Source: Planococcus shenhongbingii
GTDB lineage: Bacteria; Bacillota; Bacilli; Bacillales_A; Planococcaceae
Length of the DNA: 64,000 nucleotides
Assembly (NCBI RefSeq): GCF_030413635.1
Contig: NZ_CP129235.1
Coordinates: forward strand, 3,534,001-3,598,000
Direction: 5' to 3'
Below the pieces are notes generated by a model. The model worked only from the letters and a program-made list of their open reading frames with translations, was not told where the DNA came from and ran no database searches. The translations under genes and the position numbers were made by a program. Positions within the stretch are counted from its first letter, which is position 1; each line of letters opens with the position of its first letter. Of this stretch, positions 50,944 through 60,200 are shown one piece after another.

Positions 50944-51768
50944 TTACTTCACTCCCGTGTAAACGAAAGCCCGGATGATATGCTTTTGGGCAAAAAAGAA
51001 GATGACCAGAATCGGCAGCACCAGAAGCAGGTTTCCGGCCATCACGATATTCCAGGAAGCACCGCCTTCCACTTGGCGCAGCATAGCGATGCCAAGCGGC
51101 AAGGTGCGGGCATTTTCACTTGTTGTCATAACCAGCGGCCAGAAATAATCGTTCCAATGGGCGATGAAGCTGAATAGAGCGAGCGTAATCAGGACCGGTT
51201 TCGCAAGCGGCAGCATGATTTTTCGGATGATCTGCCATTCTGTGGCATCGTCCAGCCGGGCCGCCTCGAGCAGTTCTTCCGGCACCTGCATGAACGACTG
51301 GCGCAGCAGGAAAATACCGAACGCACTGGTCGCAAACGGAAGAATCAGCCCCCAGATGGTGTCGAGAATTCCCCAGGAACTCAAGTTCAAATACACCGGC
51401 AAGAAAATCAGCTGGCTCGGAATCATCAGGCAGATCATCGTCAGCGCGAAGAAAAAGTTCTTCAAAGGAAAGTCATAGCGTGCAAACGCGTAAGCAGCCG
51501 GAATGATGGTGGCAAATTGCAGAATCAGAATCATAAACGTCACCACGACGCTGTTGACAAAATATTTCAGGAACGGGCCGGAATTCCAGGCGTCCACAAA
51601 GTTTTGCCATTGCAGCGTTTCCGGAATCCAGACCGGCGGGAATGTCATCGTCTCACCAAGCGTTTTGAATGCGGTACTCGCCATCCAAAGAAACGGGATG
51701 GCGAAGATGAAGAACAGCAGGATCAGCCCTAATGCATTGATGACTTTAAAAATTGGTGATGATTTCAT
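50944..51768 (-). CDS. ugpE: Glycerol-3-phosphate/glycerophosphodiester ABC permease (UgpE-like)
   Basis: 274 residues, six membrane helices. EAA loop ELLEAARLDDATEWQIIRKI near 180 and FSFIAHWNDYFWPLVM near 210. Partner of the permease just upstream (17-base gap). The UgpE assignment rests on context: GlpP-type regulator, leader terminator and a glycerophosphodiesterase in the same locus. By sequence alone it could serve another sugar-phosphate or sugar. Confidence 0.82.
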   Translation of the reverse strand: MKSSPIFKVINALGLILLFFIFAIPFLWMASTAFKTLGETMTFPPVWIPETLQWQNFVDAWNSGPFLKYFVNSVVVTFMILILQFATIIPAAYAFARYDFPLKNFFFALTMICLMIPSQLIFLPVYLNLSSWGILDTIWGLILPFATSAFGIFLLRQSFMQVPEELLEAARLDDATEWQIIRKIMLPLAKPVLITLALFSFIAHWNDYFWPLVMTTSENARTLPLGIAMLRQVEGGASWNIVMAGNLLLVLPILVIFFFAQKHIIRAFVYTGVK

Positions 51769-51785
51769 CTATTTCCCCTCACTTT

Positions 51786-52715
51786 TTATCTGTAATGTAC
51801 TCGTTTGCTCAACACTTTGAAGTAAACGACGGTCAGCACACTCAGGATGACAAGCAAAATGACGCCGGCCGCTGAAGCATAACCGATTTTAAAGAACTGG
51901 AAGCCGTATTGATAAATATAGTAGACAAATGTATTCGTTGAATTGATGGGGCCACCGGCTGTCATCAGGTTGATGGTCTCAAACACCTGGAAAGAGTTGA
52001 TGACGCCGATGATGGTCAGGAAGAACAGTGTCGGCGACAGCATCGGCACCGTGATTTTCATAAACCTTCTCCACGGCGGTGTATCATCAAGCTCTGCCGC
52101 TTCGTACAAATCCTTCGGAATGCTTTGCAGGCCTGCGATAAAGACCAAGGTATTAAAACCGATTCCTTTCCATACCGCTACCATGATCAGTGAAGCGAGC
52201 GCATAATCCGGGCTTGTCAGCCAGGCGATCGACTCGATGCCGACCAGATTCAAAGCCCAATTCAACAAGCCATAATCTGCATCCATGATCCACATCCAAA
52301 GCATCGAAACGGATACAAGAGAAATGATATGAGGGCTGAAAATCGATGCCTGCATAAACGAGTAGACTGCCCCTGTCCGGTTCAGCCATAACGCCAGCAG
52401 CATAGACAGGCCGATGGTCAAAGACACGGTGAAGAACGTATAGATAAATGAGTTGGAAATAACTTCACGGAAATCCCGGTCGGTCAGCAGGTGGCTGAAG
52501 TTCGCAGTCCCGACAAAATCCTTTGTCGGACTGACAAAGTTCCAGTCATGGAAACTCAGGTAAATCATGTAGCCGATCGGATAGATAAAAAACAGGCAAA
52601 AAACGAGCACTGCTGGGGAAATCATGGCGTACGGGCGCACGTTTGCCCAGGAAAGGAAGCTTTGCCGCCCTGTTTTCCGTTCATCCATGTCCATCTGGAC
52701 TTTAGCGAACGCCAT
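51786..52715 (-). CDS. ugpA: Glycerol-3-phosphate/glycerophosphodiester ABC permease (UgpA-like)
   Basis: 309 residues, six membrane helices after a charged 25-residue N-terminus. EAA loop DLYEAAELDDTPPWRRFMKI near 205. The ATG at 52715 is preceded by AGGAGGCGG and overlaps the end of ugpC by 14 bases, which implies translational coupling. The residues FVGTANFSHLLTDRDFREVI form the usual periplasmic-side segment between the first two helices. Confidence 0.83.
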   Translation of the reverse strand: MAFAKVQMDMDERKTGRQSFLSWANVRPYAMISPAVLVFCLFFIYPIGYMIYLSFHDWNFVSPTKDFVGTANFSHLLTDRDFREVISNSFIYTFFTVSLTIGLSMLLALWLNRTGAVYSFMQASIFSPHIISLVSVSMLWMWIMDADYGLLNWALNLVGIESIAWLTSPDYALASLIMVAVWKGIGFNTLVFIAGLQSIPKDLYEAAELDDTPPWRRFMKITVPMLSPTLFFLTIIGVINSFQVFETINLMTAGGPINSTNTFVYYIYQYGFQFFKIGYASAAGVILLVILSVLTVVYFKVLSKRVHYR

Positions 52716-53781
52716 TCAATACCGCCTCCTTTTTCACCGACACATTAAACTCCGTAATGGCATTTTTTTCAGCATCGAACGGATACAATTTTTCCAACGG
52801 AATCGTTATGAAACAACTGCTGTGCTTTGGCAATGGCAAGTCGAAACTGCGGATGTTCATCGTACCGAGGCTGTTTTTCACTTTGTAGACCGTTTCCGCC
52901 CCCAAAGTTTCAAGCGTCAGGATCTCGCTTTCCAATTCAATGGTATGCGGAACACTTGCCGCTGTCATCGAAATGCCGGCATGCTCCGGACGGAACCCGA
53001 TATAACTCACTTCTTCCGACACCGAATCCAGAACTCCTTTAAAGGCCTGCCGTTCAAATACGTTCATCGGCGGCTGGCCGATAAACTCGGCCGCGAACAT
53101 ATTCCCGGGATTCTGATAAACTTCGATCGGCGCGTCTTTTTGCTGGACGACACCTTTGTTCAAAATGATGATTTCATCGCCCATCGACATCGCTTCGACT
53201 TGATCGTGCGTCACATACACAAAAGTGGTGCCCAGTTTTTCGTGCAGCTGAATCAGTTCCGTCCGCATCTGCGTGCGCAGTTTGGCATCCAGGTTCGACA
53301 GCGGTTCATCGAGGATAAAGACTTTCGGCTTCTTGACCATGGCGCGAGCGAGAGCAACGCGCTGGCGCTGGCCGCCGGACAGTTTATCCGGTTTTTTGTT
53401 CAAATGCTCCGTCAAGCCAACGATCCCAGCGATTTCTTCGATCAATTGCTGCCGTTCTTTTTTCGGCACTTTGCGGTTCGCGAGGCCGAATTCGATATTG
53501 CCTTTTACGGTCATTGTCGGGTACAGCGCATAGTTCTGGAACACCATCGCAATATCGCGCTTGCTCGGCGCCAAGTCATTGACCAGCTTGCCGTCAATCC
53601 AGATGTCTCCTTCCGTCTGCTTTTCAAAGCCCGCGAGCATCCGCAGAATGGTGGATTTCCCGCAGCCGGAAGGGCCGACCAAAACAGTGAACGAGCCATC
53701 CTTGATGGTCAATGAAATATTTTTGACGACGCGGTCTTCATTGAACGTCTTTGAAATATTATCAAGTCTGATTTCAGCCAT
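52702..53781 (-). CDS. ugpC: ABC transporter ATPase (UgpC-like)
   Basis: 359 residues. Walker A GPSGCGKST near 38, signature LSGGQRQRVALARAM near 134, Walker B VFILDEPLSNLDAKLR near 155, switch His in VTHDQVEAMS; TOBE domain from about 240. A second MalK/UgpC-type ATPase besides that at 3082-4212, here embedded in its own transporter operon. ATG at 53781 behind AAGGAAGAG, overlapping the upstream HAD gene by 8 bases. Confidence 0.87.
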   Translation of the reverse strand: MAEIRLDNISKTFNEDRVVKNISLTIKDGSFTVLVGPSGCGKSTILRMLAGFEKQTEGDIWIDGKLVNDLAPSKRDIAMVFQNYALYPTMTVKGNIEFGLANRKVPKKERQQLIEEIAGIVGLTEHLNKKPDKLSGGQRQRVALARAMVKKPKVFILDEPLSNLDAKLRTQMRTELIQLHEKLGTTFVYVTHDQVEAMSMGDEIIILNKGVVQQKDAPIEVYQNPGNMFAAEFIGQPPMNVFERQAFKGVLDSVSEEVSYIGFRPEHAGISMTAASVPHTIELESEILTLETLGAETVYKVKNSLGTMNIRSFDLPLPKHSSCFITIPLEKLYPFDAEKNAITEFNVSVKKEAVLNGVR

Positions 53782-54622
53782 ACGTCTCTTCCTTTCCAGT
53801 TGCAATCATGGATTCTTCATTCAACATCCGGACCAAATCGACCAATTCATCAATCGATTCCACCGACACGGACCACTCTGTCGCATCGTCATGCTTGTAC
53901 TCGCTGATCAGGCAGGTATGGCCGCCTATTTTATGCACCGGGTACAGGTCGTTCCATGGATGGTCGCCGACGGACAGGATTTCATGCGGCTCATAGCCTT
54001 CTGCCAGTAGCTTCGTAACAAGCTCTTTGATGCCGTTCGGTTTTTTTCCGTCAAAGTAAAACTCATCAAATACTTCATTGATTTCCAGAAAATCGACGAA
54101 TTCCTGTGCTGTCGGCACCGGCGAATTCGTCATCAGAATCACGCGTTTGTTTTCAAGCTTTTTGATTTCCTCAAACAGATCCGTCCGTTTGATGATGCAA
54201 TAAGCTTCTGTCAGCATTTCGCTGCGTACATCATCGAACGCTTTCTTCACTGATTCAGCCGGTATGTTCTTCCAGACAGCGATCAGCTGGGCGATTCCCC
54301 ACGGGTCTCCGATATAGGAAAGTGCGCTGTCCCCATTTTCCGCGATTTCCAATTCCAGTCCGTCCCAGTCGTAGGACGTTACCGGAAGCAAGTCCTGCTG
54401 GCGGTAGAAGATCAATTTTTCCGGGTCATACATGAATCCCAGTTTGAAATGCTTGTTGCCTTCCAAAATGTCATAAGCGAGAGCCACTGTCTCTTCTATT
54501 TCAATTTCCGGGAAGTTCCCATTCATCATCTTGGCGATATAGCGGCCCATAAATGTATAGTCCTGATAAAGTGTTCCGTCCATGTCGAAAATCAATACGT
54601 TGATGTCTTTTAGCCATTGCAT
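53774..54622 (-). CDS. HAD-superfamily hydrolase in the ugp operon
   Basis: 282 residues. Motif I FDMDGTLYQDYTF (two catalytic Asp), motif II VILMTNSPV, and motif III/IV region SVGDHPWNDLYPVHKIGG; a helical cap lies between about residues 20 and 130. HAD enzymes with such a cap are usually small-molecule phosphatases. Position between ugpB and ugpC suggests a glycerol-phosphate or polyol-phosphate substrate, but that is inference. Unusual as a member of a ugp operon. Confidence 0.83.
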   Translation of the reverse strand: MQWLKDINVLIFDMDGTLYQDYTFMGRYIAKMMNGNFPEIEIEETVALAYDILEGNKHFKLGFMYDPEKLIFYRQQDLLPVTSYDWDGLELEIAENGDSALSYIGDPWGIAQLIAVWKNIPAESVKKAFDDVRSEMLTEAYCIIKRTDLFEEIKKLENKRVILMTNSPVPTAQEFVDFLEINEVFDEFYFDGKKPNGIKELVTKLLAEGYEPHEILSVGDHPWNDLYPVHKIGGHTCLISEYKHDDATEWSVSVESIDELVDLVRMLNEESMIATGKEETYG

Positions 54623-54690
54623 ACTGCTTTCTCCCCCATCAGTTGAAAAGAAAGCACCTTTCAGTGCTTTCTTCTTTTGTTTTAAAATGC

Positions 54691-55986
54691 TTATTTCAGT
54701 ACGGCATTCGCTTTTTCAGCCGCCGTATCCAATACTTCTTCTGTCGGGATGCTTTCATCCAGGATGCCGCGTGTCATTTCATCGATCAGGATTTTGACGA
54801 CTTCCGGATAGTTTTCGGCCATCGGACGTGCGATGCCGTTTTCAAGCTGATCGACAGCTACTTTGAATTGCGGCTTTTCTTTGTACAAAGCCTGCATTTT
54901 CTCGGATTCCGCAGCTGACAGACGGCTTGGCAAGTAGCCTGTGTATTCTGATGCGTAAGCTGTTTGTTCTGTAGCCGTCATGAATTTGATGAATTCCCAT
55001 GCTGCCTGTTGTTTTTCTTCATCCAAGCCGCTCGTCATGACCAGGTTGGCCCCGCCAGTCGGAACTTTCGCTTCTTTTCCTTTTGGCATGAAGTAAGTTT
55101 GCAAATCAAAGCCTTTTTCCTCAGCAAGCTGCAGCAGGTAGGACAAATCAGCAGTTGAAGAGAACAGCATGCCGGAATGGCCATTGACAAAGTCTTGTTT
55201 CGCTTTGTCGCCCGCTTCTGTTCCTGATGATAATTTCATCGTTCCTTCATTAGACATGTTTCTCCAAAAATCAAAAGCTGCTGCGCCTTCCGGGCTGTTA
55301 AAAGCAACTTCCGTATTGTCTTCGTTCATCATAGTGCCCCCAGCCTGTGCAACATGTGCTTCATAGAACCAAATGTCGATCGGCAAAGACATGCCGACGC
55401 GCCCTTCACCATTGGTAAAAGCTTTCGCGTATTCTTCAAACTCTTCCCATGTTTTCGGTCCTGCCGGATCCAATCCGACTTCTTCAGCCATTGTAGCGTT
55501 CATGTAGAGGATTGGTGTACTTCTCAAGTAAGGCAGTCCGTATACCTTGTCGTCCACATATGAATTCCCCATAAGTCCTGGGTTAAAGTCGTCCATATTA
55601 ATTTCCTTGTCGTTTTCAATGAAAGAAGTCAGATCCTGTGTCATTCCTGATTTCGCGAAAACGCCCATTGAAGCGATTTCGTTTTGTGTCACTTCAGGTG
55701 CATTGCCGGCAGCGAATGCCGCTTGTGTCTTTGCATGCAATTCATCATACGTTCCCTGGAATTCCGCAGTCACATGGATCTTGTCCTGGGATTCGTTAAA
55801 CTGTTTCACCAGATTCTCGTTATTTTCACCAATTTTATCTCCCCAGGCATACCAGTATGTAAGTTCAATTTTGTCGCTTGCCGCTTCTGCAGATCCTGAA
55901 GATGTATCTTTGCTTTCTTCGCTTCCGCAAGCCGCCAGTACCATAAGTGCAATTGCCATTACCAAAAACAAGCCGAGTTTTTTCAT
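54691..55986 (-). CDS. ugpB: Glycerol-3-phosphate/glycerophosphodiester-binding lipoprotein (UgpB-like)
   Basis: 431 residues. Signal peptide with lipobox LAACGSEESK (Cys near 20), then IELTYWYAWGDKIGENNENL, the FAKSGMTQDLTSFI region and PILYMNATMAEEVGLDPAGP. The SBP family 1 C-terminal segment (AWEFIKFMTATEQTAY, TGYLPSRLSA) is present. The ATG at 55986 follows GGAGGCAGG; the longer reading would start in the leader terminator. First gene of the importer operon, 48 bases below the leader terminator. Confidence 0.86.
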   Translation of the reverse strand: MKKLGLFLVMAIALMVLAACGSEESKDTSSGSAEAASDKIELTYWYAWGDKIGENNENLVKQFNESQDKIHVTAEFQGTYDELHAKTQAAFAAGNAPEVTQNEIASMGVFAKSGMTQDLTSFIENDKEINMDDFNPGLMGNSYVDDKVYGLPYLRSTPILYMNATMAEEVGLDPAGPKTWEEFEEYAKAFTNGEGRVGMSLPIDIWFYEAHVAQAGGTMMNEDNTEVAFNSPEGAAAFDFWRNMSNEGTMKLSSGTEAGDKAKQDFVNGHSGMLFSSTADLSYLLQLAEEKGFDLQTYFMPKGKEAKVPTGGANLVMTSGLDEEKQQAAWEFIKFMTATEQTAYASEYTGYLPSRLSAAESEKMQALYKEKPQFKVAVDQLENGIARPMAENYPEVVKILIDEMTRGILDESIPTEEVLDTAAEKANAVLK

Positions 55987-56033
55987 TTTCCTGCCTCCGT
56001 TTTCTTTTTCAAGGGACAGCTGCTCTAGCGCCG

Positions 56034-56086
56034 CGCAAAAAGACCTCAAATAGTCCTCCGGCAGCCCGGAAGGTATTTGAGGTCTC
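56034..56086 (-). terminator. Leader terminator of the ugp operon, probable GlpP antitermination target
   Basis: Minus strand stem AGACCTCAAATA ... TATTTGAGGTCT (arms 56074-56085 and 56041-56052) with an inner CTTCCGG-gctg-CCGGAGG, followed by TTTTTG. It stands between glpP and ugpB, upstream of the ribosome binding site, so transcription of the transporter needs read-through. Confidence 0.85.
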
Positions 56087-56170
56087 TCTTAGTGCACCCA
56101 GTTAGCTATCTACTTTTCATAATTGATTGTATCTGCCGGTTGTTAACCCAGTATGTGAAAGATGTAAAAA

Positions 56171-56785
56171 TCACTTTAACAATTCAGCCGTTGAAAAATC
56201 TTCTGCCCACAGCGACTCATTGGATGTACTGATGGCGAGTGCCCCGGCTTCGAGCGAAGCTTTCACATGGTCTACAGTAGACAGCAGCCCGCCTGTGATG
56301 ACCGGGATGTCCAGCTGTTCCGAATAGGAACGGATGACGCCATATAAAGTGGCGGGCATGATTTCAATAATGTCCGGCCCCGGTTTCTGCTTGTTGTCCA
56401 GAACATTGTGGTATACTTCCGAATCGATCATGAACACCCGCTGCACCACAAACAAGCTCCGCTCTTTCGCTTTTTTGATCAGTGCGGGCTTCGTTGTGAC
56501 AATCCCGAACGGCTTGACGTAATTGGCGATGAAATCCAGGCCTTCGCTGTTCAACAGCAGCCCTCCGATTTTCTCGGCGTGGATCAGGACCGGGATGCCT
56601 TCGTTCTGAAAGGCGTCGACATAGCGTTTAACGTTCAAGATGGAACCCATCAGAAGAAACACTGCCGCAATGTCTTCCTTATTGGCCAGCGCTTTTTCGA
56701 TTCCTTTCGGGGATTTGACGGCAGCGATTTTTTTATGCCGGTGCAGCCGGCGAAGCAGTTCTTCCTTATTCCATTGGCTTTTCAT
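56171..56785 (-). CDS. glpP: Glycerol-3-phosphate-responsive antiterminator GlpP
   Basis: 204 residues, length typical of GlpP. TIM-barrel-like family with AAVFLLMGSILNVKRYVDAF near 40, PVLIHAEKIGGLL near 65, PFGIVTTKPALIKKAK near 92, GPDIIEIMPATLYGVI near 135 and PVITGGLLSTVDHVKASLEA near 160. In Bacillus GlpP bound to glycerol-3-phosphate binds leader RNA of glp genes and prevents termination. The terminator directly downstream, ahead of ugpB, is the obvious target. GAGAGGGG precedes the ATG. Confidence 0.92.
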   Translation of the reverse strand: MKSQWNKEELLRRLHRHKKIAAVKSPKGIEKALANKEDIAAVFLLMGSILNVKRYVDAFQNEGIPVLIHAEKIGGLLLNSEGLDFIANYVKPFGIVTTKPALIKKAKERSLFVVQRVFMIDSEVYHNVLDNKQKPGPDIIEIMPATLYGVIRSYSEQLDIPVITGGLLSTVDHVKASLEAGALAISTSNESLWAEDFSTAELLK

Positions 56786-56941
56786 CTGTTCTGCCCCTCT
56801 CGATGTTCTATTCCTTTCCTATTATAGAAGTTCGAATTCCCGCAAAACGGAAACTTTACAAACCTTAACAACTTTTTAAAAGCAGCTTATCAATCGTCTG
56901 CAATACTTGGGAAAGTAAGCGAATGAGAGGAGATGGAGACT

Positions 56942-57796
56942 TTGAAGATTGCAGTAATCGGCGACTTGCATTACCCGGCGTTAGAAGAAGGTTATTTGTT
57001 AACCGAGGAAGAACGCAACGTGTTTTACGAGAAATTTTTGGAGCGCTTTTTTTCGATTCCGGCTGATTTGTATGTATCCATTGGGGATTTGACGAATTTT
57101 GGATGGAAAGAGGAATTGGAAGAAGTCTACGCCATCATCGATCAGCATCAGAAACCATTCGTCCACGTTTTAGGAAATCATGACATTTACGGGTCAACGC
57201 GCGAAGAAGTCCTTATGGTCACGAAGCAGCAGCGCTACCGCGCCTTCCGGACCGATTCCGCGGCACTCGCCTTTCTCGATACAGCAAAAGAACAGGACTT
57301 TGAAGACTGGGGCGGCACGCTTGATGCGGAACAGCTCGATTGGCTGGAAGGGGTTATTGAAGAAAGCGGAGAGCTTCCGCTGCTTGTCTTCGCCCATCAT
57401 CCGGTCCATGCCACTACCACAAATTCAAACCAGGCCATGCTCAGCATCCATCCGGATATCCCGGTATGGGAACTGTTAAGCAAAAAACAAGGCTGCGGCC
57501 TTTATGTGAACGGCCACAACCACTTCAATTCCGTCGCTGAACGAGAGCAATGGAACTTTCTGCAGATTGCGGCGGTGCTTGATGAACAGGCAGTGCGTGT
57601 CATCGAAGTGTCCGACTCGCATATCTCCATCGACTCAGTCGACCTGTACGACCCCGAACTCAATAAGCAAGCACAAGTGATCGGCGACGCCATCAATCAC
57701 TTCCAGTTGAACCCGCATCCGCTTGGCATAGACAGCGATATGAAGCACCTGATTCCGCTTCCGGTTTCCGTTTCCGAGGAGCCTGAGAAAGTCTAA
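56942..57796 (+). CDS. Calcineurin-like metallophosphoesterase
   Basis: 284 residues. The di-metal site motifs are in order: GDLHYPALE (D-x-H), SIGDLTNFG (GD), LGNHDIYGS (GNHD), FAHHPVHA and VNGHNHFNS (GHxH). Resembles cAMP-phosphodiesterase-like/GpdQ-type enzymes; being divergent from glpP, a phosphodiesterase acting on glycerophosphodiesters is conceivable but unproven. I prefer the TTG at 56942 (MKIAVIGDLHYP), 9 bases after GAGGAG, over the ATG at 56933, which touches that site. Confidence 0.85.
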   Translation: MKIAVIGDLHYPALEEGYLLTEEERNVFYEKFLERFFSIPADLYVSIGDLTNFGWKEELEEVYAIIDQHQKPFVHVLGNHDIYGSTREEVLMVTKQQRYRAFRTDSAALAFLDTAKEQDFEDWGGTLDAEQLDWLEGVIEESGELPLLVFAHHPVHATTTNSNQAMLSIHPDIPVWELLSKKQGCGLYVNGHNHFNSVAEREQWNFLQIAAVLDEQAVRVIEVSDSHISIDSVDLYDPELNKQAQVIGDAINHFQLNPHPLGIDSDMKHLIPLPVSVSEEPEKV

Positions 57797-57814
57797 CGGA
57801 TTATGGCCATATAG

Positions 57815-57848
57815 AAATCCCCCGTTCGAGTTGAACGGGGGATTCTTA
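57815..57848. terminator. Bidirectional terminator
   Basis: AATCCCCCGTTC-gagtt-GAACGGGGGATT between convergent genes. Confidence 0.88.
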
Positions 57849-57857
57849 TATTTACGG

Positions 57858-58304
57858 TCATTTCATCTGATGTTCTTTCCAGTCGTGCGCCCCTCTCACC
57901 CAGCCGCCGATTGCCGCACCCATCGCTGCTGCCGGCGAATCGAATTCAATGTCCTCCATGACCAGAAGCTGTTCCCCAAGAGGAATGACCCGTTTTTGAA
58001 GCATCAGTATTTCCCGGGAAATTATATACTTTTTCGGGCATTTCGGCGAAGTGGTGCTGGCGAATTTGGAGCCTTGCTTGACGACAAAGCGGCTGCCTTT
58101 ATAATAGCCGCTGGCATCCGCACCGCGCTTCGACTTGATGTAAAGCAGTTCCGGTTCAGGCTCTTGGACAGTTTCCAGGAACAATCCCGTAGCGAAAGGG
58201 TTGATCACTTGCTCCTGCCCGGTTTCTGCGTCCATTTCAAGGAATTGATACAATTCCCCGTAAGTTTCATGGATGACTTTTTTCAAATAAAACTCTTTTC
58301 TCAT
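57858..58304 (-). CDS. DUF4357-domain protein
   Basis: 148 residues. The segment YIKSKRGADASGYYKGSRFVV followed by GSKFASTTSP is the DUF4357 signature, usually found at the end of restriction-type methyltransferases or GIY-YIG proteins; here it stands alone behind an 80-residue N-terminal part. A glycine-rich AAAMGAAIGGWVRGAHDW lies near the end. Function unknown. The ATG at 58304 follows GGGAGGATC; the 45 extra residues of the longer frame overlap the next gene and lack support. Confidence 0.75.
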   Translation of the reverse strand: MRKEFYLKKVIHETYGELYQFLEMDAETGQEQVINPFATGLFLETVQEPEPELLYIKSKRGADASGYYKGSRFVVKQGSKFASTTSPKCPKKYIISREILMLQKRVIPLGEQLLVMEDIEFDSPAAAMGAAIGGWVRGAHDWKEHQMK

Positions 58305-58383
58305 CTTTGATCCTCCCTCTATCAGGTCTTTATGATAGATATAGAAAGTTCGTGAAGAAAAAGAGACAAATGGGTAATTTGGT

Positions 58384-58689
58384 TTAGAAGTACATATAGC
58401 CAAGCATTTCCACAAAAGGAATAACAGCCAGTCCGGCAAAAAACAGAAACAGCAATAACCCGATTCCCCATGCTTTTTTATCCATCTTTCTTCTATTTAC
58501 CAGCAGCACAATCAGCCAAATCGGCATCGCTATGACAATATTAAAAACACTTAACAGAATAGCCGCCTGGGCAAAAATAATGCTTTTAGTTTCTATGCTG
58601 TCACCCTGGTTAACGAGCAGCCCCAGAAGAATCACAGCAACCAGGAGGAGCAGCACGGCTGTTTGATAGGCAATCCACGTTTTTTTCAT
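58384..58689 (-). CDS. Small hypothetical membrane protein
   Basis: 101 residues with three predicted membrane helices (about 8-26, 39-62 and 73-95) separated by short Lys/Arg-rich loops (NRRKMDKKAW). Family not recognised. GAGGTGGG lies just before the ATG. Same strand and 79 bases upstream of the DUF4357 gene. Confidence 0.7.
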   Translation of the reverse strand: MKKTWIAYQTAVLLLLVAVILLGLLVNQGDSIETKSIIFAQAAILLSVFNIVIAMPIWLIVLLVNRRKMDKKAWGIGLLLFLFFAGLAVIPFVEMLGYMYF

Positions 58690-58784
58690 TTCCCACCTCT
58701 ATCAAAAGGATTTTTATTCGGATCAACATTGTCTCTATTCCAAGCTCTTTCTGATAAGTGTTCATATGTATGCAATAACTTCCG

Positions 58785-59111
58785 CTACCCCCGCGGAGCC
58801 CACAGCATCACGGATACACCGACCAGGCAAATGCCCGCCCCGATCCAGTCATACAGATCGGGTGTTTTTTTATCGATTCCCCATCCCCATAAAACGGAGA
58901 GGACAATGAAAATGCCGCCATAGGCAGCGAAAATCCGGCCGAATGAAGAAAAGGACTGGAAAGTCGCAATGACTCCGTATAAAGCCAACGCTATGCCGCC
59001 GAAGATCCCTAAATACAGCGGCTTTCCTTCCCGCAGCCATAGCCAGATTAAATATCCGCCGCCTATTTCAGCGAGTCCTGCGATGACAAACAAAAAAATG
59101 GTAAAAATCAT
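58785..59111 (-). CDS. ynfA: YnfA/UPF0060 family small membrane protein
   Basis: 108 residues, exactly the family length, with four membrane helices. Marks: [20 protein letters not shown] near 13, [14 protein letters not shown] near 42, [20 protein letters not shown] near 58 and [20 protein letters not shown] at the end. SMR/DMT superfamily; transport function not established. I start at the ATG at 59111 (MIFTIFLF); the six upstream residues of the longer frame lie within the GGGGGAAG ribosome binding region. Confidence 0.9.
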   Translation of the reverse strand: MIFTIFLFVIAGLAEIGGGYLIWLWLREGKPLYLGIFGGIALALYGVIATFQSFSSFGRIFAAYGGIFIVLSVLWGWGIDKKTPDLYDWIGAGICLVGVSVMLWAPRG

Positions 59112-59245
59112 TGCTGATGCTTCCCCCAATCTGCCAGCTCTATCGGTAAACGTCTGGTCATCTGAATTTCACTCTGCTTTAATCGTAACATTTAATTCAG
59201 AAAAAACTATTTTATCTCTTCGTATTCCCCCCGCATTTTAGTGAA

Positions 59246-59280
59246 CCAAAAAAAGAAGGAACTTGAATTCAAGTTCCTTC
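59246..59280 (-). terminator. Intrinsic terminator of the TerC-family gene
   Basis: A 26-base perfect palindrome centred on GAATTC (59255-59280), followed on the minus strand by T7. Confidence 0.85.
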
Positions 59281-59368
59281 CTTCCTTATAGGCTGCCAGC
59301 TGTCAATTAACCATCACAGAATAAGTCGAACTGCCGGGCGCCAAGTCAACTTTCAAAAACAAAAGTTT

Positions 59369-60139
59369 TTATGCATCCTGCTCTTTCTTTTTCTTAACGC
59401 TGATCACCGCGCCTACCGCTACAATTGCAAGCAGCACGCCCCAGAAAATGAGTTTCCATTCCGCCGAATGGGCAAAGTCATAAGGCAGGATTCCAAGGTC
59501 TTTATGCGCTAGCGTAAGCACTAACAGCTTGACTCCTACCCAGCCGACGATCACAAACGCTGTGGTTTCCAATTGCGGATAGTTTGCCAGCAATTTGACG
59601 AATTTATGAGCGGCGAATCGCATAATCACGAGGCCGACCAATCCACCCGCTAACATCACTGCGAACTGTCCGGAGTTGATGCCGCCAATTTCACTGACAC
59701 CGAACAAATCCAAATGAGGCAGCGTAATGGCCAACGCCACTGCCGCAAGCATCGAATCGATGGCAAACGCGATATCCGCCAATTCAACTTTCAATACCGT
59801 CATCCAGAAACCGGAGCCTTTTGTCGCTTCCGGCTCGATGGAATGTTCTTTCCCTTTTCGCTGATCGTAAATGTGCTTAAACGCGATGAACAGTAAATAA
59901 GCTGCCCCCAGTGCCTGAATTTGCCACACATCCACCAATATCGTGATCATAAACAACGCCGCAAAACGGAACACGAACGCCCCCATCAATCCGTAAAACA
60001 AGGCTTTTTTCTGCTGCTCTTTCGGCAAGTGCTTGACCATGACCGCCATAACGACCGCGTTGTCGGCAGCCAACAATCCCTCCAGCGCCACTAGCACCAA
60101 AAGAACCCATAAATACTCCAATAAAATCGCTTCCATCAT
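59369..60139 (-). CDS. TerC-family membrane protein, probable Mn2+ exporter (YkoY/YceF type)
   Basis: 256 residues, about seven membrane helices. TerC signature: LLAADNAVVMAVMVKHLP near 22 and VELADIAFAIDSMLAAVA near 120, whose acidic residues form the ion path, plus a cytosolic charged loop (QRKGKEHSIEP). TerC proteins behind yybP-ykoY riboswitches export manganese, often to metallate secreted proteins. Exactly that riboswitch and its terminator lie directly upstream. AAAGGAGG stands 4 bases before the ATG at 60139 (a second ATG follows immediately at 60136). Confidence 0.9.
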   Translation of the reverse strand: MMEAILLEYLWVLLVLVALEGLLAADNAVVMAVMVKHLPKEQQKKALFYGLMGAFVFRFAALFMITILVDVWQIQALGAAYLLFIAFKHIYDQRKGKEHSIEPEATKGSGFWMTVLKVELADIAFAIDSMLAAVALAITLPHLDLFGVSEIGGINSGQFAVMLAGGLVGLVIMRFAAHKFVKLLANYPQLETTAFVIVGWVGVKLLVLTLAHKDLGILPYDFAHSAEWKLIFWGVLLAIVAVGAVISVKKKKEQDA

Positions 60140-60163
60140 TCATCCTCCTTTTAATTTTTGCCA

Positions 60164-60200
60164 ACAAAAAAGACCCTTGCCTAATAAAAGGCAAAGGTCT
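60164..60200 (-). terminator. Terminator of the manganese riboswitch
   Basis: Minus strand GAGACCTTTGCCT-tttatt-AGGCAAGGGTCTTTTTT, between aptamer and terC; Mn2+ binding should disrupt it. Confidence 0.9.

Noticed and set aside
52624..53715. 363-codon plus-strand frame
   Set aside because: Antisense to ugpC and the ugpA start, with no start signal or recognisable domain.
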